64,000 bases of DNA from Bacteroidales bacterium (GTDB taxonomy: Bacteria > Bacteroidota > Bacteroidia > Bacteroidales > P3), in the NCBI GenBank assembly GCA_017934545.1, contig JAGBJI010000001.1, positions 219,109 to 283,108 on the forward strand. The letters run 5' to 3'. This document shows, piece by piece, positions 30,951 through 37,492 of the stretch. Under the pieces are notes generated by a model that saw only the letters and a list, made by a program, of their open reading frames with translations, was not told the origin of the DNA and searched no databases. Both the position numbers and the translations under genes were made by a program. Position 1 is the first letter of the stretch, and each line of letters starts with the position of its first letter.

Positions 30951-31544
30951 TTACTCTTCGTATTGCCACAACTGTTCTTGGTTCCAAAACTCCAAAGCCG
31001 TAGGATAGCCTTCGTTAAAGGCAAGTTTTATGTAGTTGATGCCCTTTGCAATGTCTTTGGTGCAGCCTTGACCGTAATACAACATGGTTCCCGTTTTGAA
31101 CATTGCCTTTGCCAAATTGCCTTTGTCCGCCGCTTTTTTGTAATAAGAGAATGCGGTTTGCAGGTTTTTGTTAACGCCGACACCTTTTTCATACATTTCG
31201 CCAAGGCAATACGATGCTTCGTAATTGCCAAGCGTGTCTGCCTGATTGAAATAAGTATATGCCAAATGGTTGTTGCGGTCTGTTTCAATGCCGTAGTAAT
31301 ACAATTCACCCAAAGCCAACGCTGCGTCTTTTTGGTTTTGGGCTGCGGCTTTTTTGTACCAATACATTGCTTTTTTTATGTCTTTTTGGTAGCGGTTGTC
31401 CTGCGAATACATCCGTCCTAATTTATATTGTGCGTTGGCATCTCCGTCTTCGGCGGCACGCATAAACGTTACTTGTGCATTCACACTCATGCCCAAAAGG
31501 CATAAAATTGCACAAAAGAACCATTTTTTTACAGTTGTCTTCAT
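30951..31544 (-). CDS. Exported Sel1-repeat protein
   Basis: 197 residues: signal peptide (FFCAILCLLGMSVNAQ) then about four Sel1 repeats (YEKGVGVNKNLQTAFSYYKK, YYGQGCTKDIAKGINYIK). Probably a paralogue of the next gene in this operon. First gene of the minus-strand unit ending with the phosphohexomutase. Confidence 0.85.
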   Translation of the reverse strand: MKTTVKKWFFCAILCLLGMSVNAQVTFMRAAEDGDANAQYKLGRMYSQDNRYQKDIKKAMYWYKKAAAQNQKDAALALGELYYYGIETDRNNHLAYTYFNQADTLGNYEASYCLGEMYEKGVGVNKNLQTAFSYYKKAADKGNLAKAMFKTGTMLYYGQGCTKDIAKGINYIKLAFNEGYPTALEFWNQEQLWQYEE

Positions 31545-31574
31545 TTCAAAGTGATGGTTTTATATATCAAACTA

Positions 31575-31604
31575 CAAAATTAATAAATTTTCGCTTACCT
31601 GCAA
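31575..31604 (-). promoter_or_regulatory. Promoter of the Sel1-phosphohexomutase operon
   Basis: Read on the minus strand, TAATTTTG (31582 to 31575) is preceded 19 bases upstream by TTG (31604-31602), a good TAnnTTTG promoter 30 bases before the first Sel1 gene. Confidence 0.65.
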
Positions 31605-31695
31605 TAAAACAGTATGCAAAAAACACATTTTTTGTACAATATGACAAAAATTGTACCGAAACCTGAGGTTTTTTGTTTCGGATAATAAAAAATTG

Positions 31696-31795
31696 TTTTC
31701 AGAAACTAAAAATAAAAAACATATGTATTTTTTCAAAAAAACATATGAATTTTAATCAAAAAACATATGTTTTTCGTTTCAAAAACATATGTTTT
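31696..31795. repeat. 22-bp palindrome train 3 (CATATG type)
   Basis: CATATG cores start at 31720, 31742, 31764 and 31786, exactly 22 bp apart, each inside an A-tract/T-tract palindrome, with TTTTCAGAAA at 31696-31705 in phase on the left. The segment 31714-31799 is the reverse complement of train 6 (44868-44950), essentially base for base. It lies downstream of atpG and upstream of the Sel1 operon. No gene is seen in 31605-31857. Confidence 0.8.
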
Positions 31796-31857
31796 TTATT
31801 TTTAGTTCCGCAATTAAAAAATTTTTAACTGTATTTTTGCCTCTGTAATATAAGGGA

Positions 31858-32736
31858 TTATACGGCGTTGGCACCGTTTGAAACTTCTATAATCTGATTG
31901 GTTATGTCGCTTTGGCGTTGTTTGTTGTAAGTCAAGGTCAATTCTTTGAGCAAAGATTGGGCATTGTCGGTTGCTTTATTCATAGAAGTCATCCTTGCTC
32001 CGTGTTCCGATGTGAAAGAATCCAAAAAACATTTGTACATCTGCGTTTTTAACGATTGCGGAATGACGGAGGAAATGATTTCTTTCTTGCTCGGTGCAAA
32101 TATATAGTCTTTGTTGTATTGATTTTGTGCAGATGTATTGTCGGTGAAATCATCATTGCTTACGGGCAGAAACTTTTCTGCGGTGGGCAATTGGGTTGCT
32201 GCGTTTTTGAATTGGTTGTATATGATTTCCACGCGGTCGTATTTTTTTTGCAAAAAGCCGTCCATAATCTTTTGGGCTTCGTTGTTGACATTGTCAAAGG
32301 AGAGTTTTTCCCATATATCATCGTTTTCACCGATATAGGTTATGTTTTGAAATTTTTTAAGTGCCGCACTGCCTTTTTTTCCGTACGACATGATGGAAAC
32401 GTCAGCCCCTTGCGAAAGATAAAACTCCGTTTGCTTGGCTGCAAGTTTTATTACCGAAGAGTTGAAAACCGAACACAGTCCTTTGTTTGATGTCAGTACC
32501 ACAAGCAATACATGTTGTTTGTCTTTGCTTTGGCGAGCAAAAGGCATATCGTCGCTCAATGACGTACCCGCTTTAGCCATTATCTGTGCCATCTTCTGAC
32601 TGTAAGGCCGCAGTTTTAGTATTGCCGTTTGCGATTTACGCAGTTTGGCGGCGGAAACCATCTTCATAGCGGAAGTTATTTGCTGGGTTGATTTGACGGA
32701 CGCTATCCTTGACCTTATTTCTTTTAGATTTGCCAT
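31858..32736 (-). CDS. atpG: ATP synthase F1 gamma subunit
   Basis: Central rotor shaft of F1Fo ATP synthase. 292 residues with the conserved N-terminal helix (MANLKEIRSRIASVKSTQQI, TSAMKMVSAAKLRKSQ), the Rossmann-like middle (LTSNKGLCSVFNSSV) and the C-terminal helix (YNKQRQSDITNQIIEVSNGA). It looks intact, but no other ATP synthase gene lies within the window on either side, which is unusual for Bacteroidales, where atpG normally closes the atp cluster after atpA. Confidence 0.96.
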   Translation of the reverse strand: MANLKEIRSRIASVKSTQQITSAMKMVSAAKLRKSQTAILKLRPYSQKMAQIMAKAGTSLSDDMPFARQSKDKQHVLLVVLTSNKGLCSVFNSSVIKLAAKQTEFYLSQGADVSIMSYGKKGSAALKKFQNITYIGENDDIWEKLSFDNVNNEAQKIMDGFLQKKYDRVEIIYNQFKNAATQLPTAEKFLPVSNDDFTDNTSAQNQYNKDYIFAPSKKEIISSVIPQSLKTQMYKCFLDSFTSEHGARMTSMNKATDNAQSLLKELTLTYNKQRQSDITNQIIEVSNGANAV

Positions 32737-32821
32737 ATTCGGTTTATATAAATTTTAAATTCAAAACACTTCTGATTTTTCTGCAACGCAGACTTAAACA
32801 AGCCTTTACGGTGTCAATCGG

Positions 32822-32829
32822 CAAAATTA
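32822..32829 (-). promoter_or_regulatory. Candidate promoter of atpG
   Basis: Read on the minus strand this is TAATTTTG, a -7 element about 86 bases upstream of atpG, with a TTG about 17-18 bases further upstream. It supports separate transcription of atpG. Confidence 0.55.
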
Positions 32830-32866
32830 TGAATTTTTTTGATTACACAAGCACCTTTTGACCGAT

Positions 32867-33775
32867 TTATTCAACACTTTGCGAGTTTTGGACTATAACT
32901 TCGGAAAGATTGGATATGATATCCGACGCCGTTAAACTCACTTCGCCCGTTTTTTCTTTGGCTTTGTCGCCCGCCAAGGCATGCAGATATACTCCGAGTT
33001 TAGCAGTTTCTTCTGTAGTGTAGCCCTGCGACAATATTCCCAACAGTATTCCCGTCAGCACGTCGCCGCTTCCCGCCGTTGCCATGCCCGCATTGCCCGC
33101 CGTGTTGAAGAATATTTCCCCTGTTTTGACGCTTACGGCGGTTATTCCGCCTTTTAACACTATGGTGACGCCCGTCTGCATTGAAAAACTGCGTATGAAA
33201 TTTATTTTTTCTTCGTACGAAGCGAATTTTCCGAACAAACGTTCAAATTCTTTGGGGTGCGGCGTCAGTACGGTGTCTTCTTTGAGCAGCGAAGCGAAAT
33301 CGGGGATTTGTGCAAGCAGATTCAATCCGTCCGCATCTATGATTAACGGTTTTGTATTTGCCTGCAACAGTTGACAAAGTGCCTGTTTGGTTTGATTGTC
33401 CGTACCTAAACCGCATCCGATTGCGACGGCGGAATAATTTTCGGTGTTTACGTTTTCGGAGAAAAAGTTTTCGTTGTCGTCGGTTGTCACCATGGCTTCG
33501 GGGACGGAGATTTGCAATATATTATATAATGATTTAGGAATGTGAACCGTCAAAAGACCCAAACCCGAGCGCAACGCCGCTCTGGCAGACAGCACACATG
33601 CCCCCGCTTTTCCGTAAGAGCCGGCAACCAACAGAGCATGTCCGAACGTATCTTTATGGGCGAACTCATCACGGGGTGAAAACAACTTATTGTCAAGCGA
33701 TTCCTTGGTCAGAATATGGTAAAACGGACGGTATTCCATGCCGTTTGTTTTCAGAAAAACGTTGAAATCTTTCAT
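32867..33775 (-). CDS. nnrD: ADP-dependent NAD(P)H-hydrate dehydratase (single domain)
   Basis: Repairs hydrated NAD(P)H by ADP-dependent dehydration. 302 residues with the ribokinase-like signatures HALLVAGSYGKAGACVLSAR, IIDADGLNLL, VLTPHPKEFERLFG and NTAGNAGMATAGSGDVLTGI. In many Bacteroidota this domain is fused behind an NnrE epimerase domain of about 200 residues; here only about 40 residues precede it, so the epimerase is absent or encoded elsewhere. The start could instead be M13 (33739). Confidence 0.9.
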   Translation of the reverse strand: MKDFNVFLKTNGMEYRPFYHILTKESLDNKLFSPRDEFAHKDTFGHALLVAGSYGKAGACVLSARAALRSGLGLLTVHIPKSLYNILQISVPEAMVTTDDNENFFSENVNTENYSAVAIGCGLGTDNQTKQALCQLLQANTKPLIIDADGLNLLAQIPDFASLLKEDTVLTPHPKEFERLFGKFASYEEKINFIRSFSMQTGVTIVLKGGITAVSVKTGEIFFNTAGNAGMATAGSGDVLTGILLGILSQGYTTEETAKLGVYLHALAGDKAKEKTGEVSLTASDIISNLSEVIVQNSQSVE

Positions 33776-33797
33776 TTGTCAGTGATATGATTTTTTG

Positions 33798-33847
33798 CAA
33801 AAATACGCAATATTTTACGCAAATTAGAAAAAAAACGCATAACTTTG
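33798..33847. promoter_or_regulatory. Divergent promoters for nnrD and the POT transporter
   Basis: On the minus strand TATTTTTG (33805 to 33798) lies 22 bases before nnrD. On the plus strand TAACTTTG (33840-33847) lies 55 bases before the transporter gene. Both fit the -7 consensus; the -33 elements are weak. Confidence 0.6.
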
Positions 33848-33902
33848 CAATCCTTAACGGTGAAAATTAAATAAAAGTATAACTAAAAATAAAATTAAAA
33901 CT

Positions 33903-35438
33903 ATGTTTAAGAGTCATCCAAAAGGGCTTATAGCGGCTGCCCTTAGTAATATGGGAGAACGTTTCGGTTACTATATTATGAATGCCGTTCTGTTGCTGTT
34001 CCTTTGTTCCAAATTCGGACTTTCGGACGGTACTTCCGGATTAATTTATTCTATATTCTATGCTGCCATCTATGTATTGTCACTTGTGGGCGGTATAATC
34101 GCAGACCGTACCCAAAATTATAAGGGTACAATCCAAAAAGGTTTGATTGTAATGGCTTTAGGCTACGTTTTGCTGGCTATTCCTATCACTTCAACCGATG
34201 CAAATATATCTTGGTTGTTGCCTTTCACATGTCTGGCACTTGCATTGATAGCTTTCGGAAACGGATTGTTCAAAGGCAACCTGCAAGCCATAGTCGGACA
34301 GATGTATGACAATTTTGAGGCAGAGGAAGCAAAGAAAGGTGAAGAGGCGTTGCGTATAGCAAAGAGTAAAAGGGACAGCGGTTTCCAAATATTCTACGTT
34401 TTCATCAATATAGGCGGACTTATAGCTCCTTTTATCGCACCTTCGTTGAGAAGTTGGTGGCTTAAAACCAACGGATTCATATATAACGCCAACTTACCTG
34501 AACTTTGCCACAAAGCAATTCACAATACATTGGGCGACAACGCTGCAAGATACACCGAATTGTCGCAGGCTGCAACGCTTAACGGCAATACTTTTGACCC
34601 GCAATCTTATTTGGAAGTATTCAATCAAGGAGTTCACTTCTCGTTTTGGGCATCCGTTGCCGCAATGTTAATATCTTTGATAATATTCCTGTACAACAAA
34701 AAAATATTCCCTACACCTGCAAAGAAAACTGCAACGGAATCCGTTAACTATACCGCAGAAGAAAAACAGGCAATGGCAAAAGAAATCAAACAAAGAATGT
34801 ATGCACTGTTTGCAGTGTTGGGTATAGCAATTTTCTTCTGGTTCTCGTTCCACCAAAACGGCCAATCGCTTTCGGTATTTGCCAGAGATTTCGTCAAAAC
34901 GGACACTATAGCACCTGAGATATGGCAGGCAGTCAATCCGTTCTTCGTTATAGTTTTGACACCTATCATTATGGCTATCTTCAGTGCCTTGTCACGCAAG
35001 GGCAAAGACATCTCAACTCCGAGAAAAATAGCTTACGGTATGGCCATTGCAGGATGTGCATATTTGTTCTTGACAATATTCTCTTATGTTCAGGGTTATC
35101 CATCGGGAACGGAGTTCAGAGCTACGGGCAACGAAGCCGACAAAGCAGGTTGGTGGGTTCTTATCGTAACATATTTCTTCCTTACCGTTGCCGAATTGTT
35201 TATCTCGCCTTTGGGACTTTCGTTTGTATCCAAGGTAGCACCTAAACATCTTTTGGGATTGTGCCAAGGCCTTTGGTTAGGAGCAACCGCAGTGGGCAAT
35301 CTTTTGATTTGGATAGGACCTGTTATGTACAACGCATGGCCTATATGGAAATGCTGGACGGTATTCTTGGCCGTATGCTTGATTTCCATGGGTGTAATGT
35401 TAGGAATGGTTAAATGGTTGGAAAGGGTTACTAAATAA
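33903..35438 (+). CDS. POT family proton-dependent peptide transporter
   Basis: Inner-membrane major-facilitator protein of the proton-coupled oligopeptide type. 511 residues, about 12-14 membrane segments. The N-terminal signature MGERFGYYIMNAVLLLFL carries the ExxER-like motif, and GNGLFKGNLQAIVGQMY, FQIFYVFINIGG and ISPLGLSFVSKVAP are family hallmarks. Likely imports di- or tripeptides. Monocistronic, with promoter upstream and terminator downstream. Confidence 0.92.
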   Translation: MFKSHPKGLIAAALSNMGERFGYYIMNAVLLLFLCSKFGLSDGTSGLIYSIFYAAIYVLSLVGGIIADRTQNYKGTIQKGLIVMALGYVLLAIPITSTDANISWLLPFTCLALALIAFGNGLFKGNLQAIVGQMYDNFEAEEAKKGEEALRIAKSKRDSGFQIFYVFINIGGLIAPFIAPSLRSWWLKTNGFIYNANLPELCHKAIHNTLGDNAARYTELSQAATLNGNTFDPQSYLEVFNQGVHFSFWASVAAMLISLIIFLYNKKIFPTPAKKTATESVNYTAEEKQAMAKEIKQRMYALFAVLGIAIFFWFSFHQNGQSLSVFARDFVKTDTIAPEIWQAVNPFFVIVLTPIIMAIFSALSRKGKDISTPRKIAYGMAIAGCAYLFLTIFSYVQGYPSGTEFRATGNEADKAGWWVLIVTYFFLTVAELFISPLGLSFVSKVAPKHLLGLCQGLWLGATAVGNLLIWIGPVMYNAWPIWKCWTVFLAVCLISMGVMLGMVKWLERVTK

Positions 35439-35475
35439 CCTGTATTCAATTCAGTTATAAATTTCATTAAAAAAG

Positions 35476-35506
35476 TACCGGTAAAGTTCATTTATCGGTA
35501 TTTTTT
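35476..35506 (+). terminator. Terminator after the POT transporter
   Basis: TACCGGTAAA (35476-35485) pairs with TTTATCGGTA (35491-35500), one G-U pair, then TTTTTT. It abuts the next promoter. Confidence 0.8.
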
Positions 35507-35507
35507 A

Positions 35508-35515
35508 TATCTTTG
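35508..35515 (+). promoter_or_regulatory. Promoter of the S4 gene
   Basis: TATCTTTG fits the -7 element, 30 bases before the ATG at 35546. A TTG inside this box opens a longer reading frame that should therefore not be used as the start. Confidence 0.65.
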
Positions 35516-35545
35516 CAAATTCAAATTGATTTTAAACCAAAAGAA

Positions 35546-35764
35546 ATGAAACAAATACACTTCAAACTGCGGGAAGGCGAAGAGTTTATAACTTTGATTC
35601 AGTTGCTTAAGGCTGTGTCAGTAGCGGAAACGGGTGCTTTGGCACAAATTTTGGTCACTCAAGGCCAAGTGAAACGCAACAATGTCACTGAATACCGCAA
35701 AAGAGCCAAGATTGTGTGGGGCGAAGTGATAGAAACATTGGGTGTTGAAATAATTACGGAATAG
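35546..35764 (+). CDS. Small S4-domain RNA-binding protein
   Basis: 72 residues. The S4 RNA-binding fold is seen in FITLIQLLKAVSVAETGALA and ILVTQGQVKRNNVTEYRKRA, like YaaA/RlbA-type stand-alone S4 proteins. ATG 35546 is used because the upstream in-frame TTG lies in the promoter. Probably binds rRNA or tRNA; partner unknown. Confidence 0.8.
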   Translation: MKQIHFKLREGEEFITLIQLLKAVSVAETGALAQILVTQGQVKRNNVTEYRKRAKIVWGEVIETLGVEIITE

Positions 35765-35813
35765 ATAACAACAGATAATATTAATATAAAAACACAATCA
35801 AGACTAAAGAATT

Positions 35814-36224
35814 ATGGATCTTAATGCAATTTTATCAATTTCAGGTAAGCCCGGTCTTTACAAACTGATATCAAGAACTAAATCCGGTGCATTGGTTGAA
35901 TCGCTTATTGACGGCAAACGTATGCCTGCTTTTTCCAAGGAACGTATCTCTTCGTTGAAAGATATAAGTATATTCACCGACGGTGAAGACATGCCGTTGC
36001 AAAGTGTGTTGCAATCCATCTACCGCCTTGAAAACGGCGGCAAATGTATAGAGGGCAAACCGTCGGACAAAGAACTCAAAGATTACATGGAAAAAGTGCT
36101 GCCTTCTTATGACAAAGAACGGGTACATGTGTCGGACATGAAAAAATTGTTTGCTTGGTACAACATACTTTTGGACAACAAACTGATAGATTTGGAAGAA
36201 GAAGACAAAGCCGATACAGAGTAA
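35814..36224 (+). CDS. DUF5606 family protein
   Basis: 136 residues. The N-terminal half matches the Bacteroidota DUF5606 core (LNAILSISGKPGLYKLISRT, RISSLKDISIFTDGEDMPL), an SH3-like beta-rich module; the C-terminal half is helical and acidic. Cytoplasmic, function unknown. Lies 49 bases after the S4 gene and probably shares its promoter. Confidence 0.8.
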   Translation: MDLNAILSISGKPGLYKLISRTKSGALVESLIDGKRMPAFSKERISSLKDISIFTDGEDMPLQSVLQSIYRLENGGKCIEGKPSDKELKDYMEKVLPSYDKERVHVSDMKKLFAWYNILLDNKLIDLEEEDKADTE

Positions 36225-36253
36225 ATGACAGTCAAAGATGTACTTCATATTCA

Positions 36254-36287
36254 AAAACCTGCGTTTTTTTAATTAAACGCAGGTTTT
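36254..36287. terminator. Terminator after the DUF5606 gene
   Basis: AAAACCTGCGTTT (36254-36266) pairs perfectly with AAACGCAGGTTTT (36275-36287), with T residues following. Confidence 0.85.
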
Positions 36288-36315
36288 ATTTTTTTCTTTT
36301 CTCATTCCGATATAC

Positions 36316-36548
36316 AAAAACTGTGACTTTTTTATAGTAAAAATCACACTTTTTATATATAAAAATCACACTTATATGCTATAAAAGTCACATTTTTTGT
36401 ATTAAAAAATCACACTTTTTAAAATGTGAAGCGGCGTTTTAATAATTTTTAATCACGCTTTACGGTTTTTTAATCAGATTTCATTTTTTTTGAAATCAAT
36501 TTTAATGTCTTTTTAATCAGATTTAATCTTTTTGAAATCAATTTTCCG
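36316..36548. repeat. 22-bp palindrome train 4 (long, TCACAC type)
   Basis: TCACAC/TCACAT cores inside A- and T-tracts start at 36344, 36366, 36388 and 36410, exactly 22 bp apart, preceded in phase by the inverted core TGTGA at 36322. A weaker continuation has TCA at 36453, 36474, 36496, 36517 and 36538 (21-22 bp steps) with alternating AATCAGATT and GAAATCAATTTT motifs, forming a 43-bp tandem repeat. The train fills the convergent DUF5606-gldD gap. No gene is seen in 36225-36747. Confidence 0.7.
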
Positions 36549-36598
36549 TTGAGGTTTAAGATGTTTTTACTGCGGTTAAGGGCGGGGTGTTGATAAAA

Positions 36599-36631
36599 AA
36601 AAGATGCTTTGTCGGATATAAAGCACCTTTT
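36599..36631. terminator. Hairpin between convergent genes, probable gldD terminator
   Basis: AAAAGATGCTTT (36599-36610) pairs with AAAGCACCTTTT (36620-36631), one mismatch, with A and T runs on the outside in both directions. A smaller ACAGGT/ACCTGT stem lies at 36718-36735 just beyond the gldD stop. Confidence 0.6.
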
Positions 36632-36747
36632 ATTTATTTTTGACGGCTTTTTAATTAATATAAAAATACTTTTTATTCTTGTTAAGTAAGTGTTTATTCT
36701 GTTAAACGAAACTTCTTACAGGTGTAAAGACCTGTTATAAAAGGGTG

Positions 36748-37350
36748 TTATTGAGATGTTTTCCATTCAAATGTGTTTATCATATGTTGCAAATCCTTTT
36801 TGATTTGCTCAACAACCACTGCACACGAATCGTTATTAGGAACAATGTCGCAGTTGAGTGCAACGCGGACAAAATTGTGCAAAGAGTCGGTCAGATAAAA
36901 CTGATAGGGCGAAACTACGTCGCGTCCTTTTATCTCAAAGACAGTGCCGTACAGATGTTTTCCGGGGTTTTGATAATCTCTTTGCACTATCCCGCCCGAC
37001 AGTTTTTCGTGGCGTTTTAAAAAAGTGTAACAATCGTTGACCGAAGCGTAGAGCGAAGTGTCGGCGGTGAGTTTTATCCAACTCACGTTGACTGTAAAAT
37101 TGTATTTGGCGTAGTGCAAATTGAACCATTTGGCTATTGAACTCGGCGAATCCAAGAACTCCGTTTGTGCGGCGGAGGAATATTCAAAGGTAAAGGGATA
37201 TTGGCTTTGGTTGAATGTGATAAACTTTGCGGGCAACACCTCCAAACGCATGTAGGTTGAGGGTTTGGGCATTTGGGGTGCATTGTCGCAGGCGGCAAAG
37301 CCCAATATCAATGTCGTTAAACACAGTGCCGCCGAAAAATAATTTCTCAT
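36748..37350 (-). CDS. gldD: Gliding-motility/T9SS lipoprotein GldD
   Basis: A 200-residue lipoprotein (signal MRNYFSAALCLTTLILGF, lipobox AAC). GldD-family features: an N-terminal MPKPSTYMRLEVL segment, a central WIKL/Y stretch, SPYQFYLTDSLHNFVRVALN, and C-terminal DLQHMINTFEWKTSQ. GldD is needed for gliding in Flavobacterium and belongs to the set that accompanies the type IX secretion system, in line with the two T9SS cargo proteins in this window. No other gld or por gene is adjacent. Confidence 0.85.
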   Translation of the reverse strand: MRNYFSAALCLTTLILGFAACDNAPQMPKPSTYMRLEVLPAKFITFNQSQYPFTFEYSSAAQTEFLDSPSSIAKWFNLHYAKYNFTVNVSWIKLTADTSLYASVNDCYTFLKRHEKLSGGIVQRDYQNPGKHLYGTVFEIKGRDVVSPYQFYLTDSLHNFVRVALNCDIVPNNDSCAVVVEQIKKDLQHMINTFEWKTSQ

Positions 37351-37380
37351 AAAATCTCCGTAATGTATTAAAAGTTTTAT

Positions 37381-37396
37381 TATTTTTGCAAAAGTA
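37381..37396. promoter_or_regulatory. Overlapping divergent promoters, gldD and T9SS cargo
   Basis: TATTTTTG on the plus strand (37381-37388) and TACTTTTG on the minus strand (37396 to 37389) abut with no gap around the dyad TTTTTGCAAAAG. Both match the -7 consensus, so the two promoters must compete or share a regulator. Confidence 0.55.
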
Positions 37397-37492
37397 AACT
37401 ATTTTTTGTGAATCCGTTGCAAAAACACGTCTGAAAATGTGTCATAAACGGTAAGGAGAGTTTTATTTTAACTTGAAAAATACACTTAAAAG

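Noticed and set aside
31832-31839. Plus-strand promoter TATTTTTG antisense to atpG
   Set aside because: It matches the -7 pattern but no plus-strand gene follows and no -33 element is clear; likely chance in AT-rich DNA.
35513-35545. Upstream TTG start for the S4 protein
   Set aside because: The codon lies inside the -7 promoter element, so it would not be transcribed.
36316-36430. CRP/FNR sites (TGTGA and TCACA motifs)
   Set aside because: The half-sites are 17 bases apart instead of 6 and repeat as a phased series, so they fit the palindrome-train pattern rather than CRP operators.
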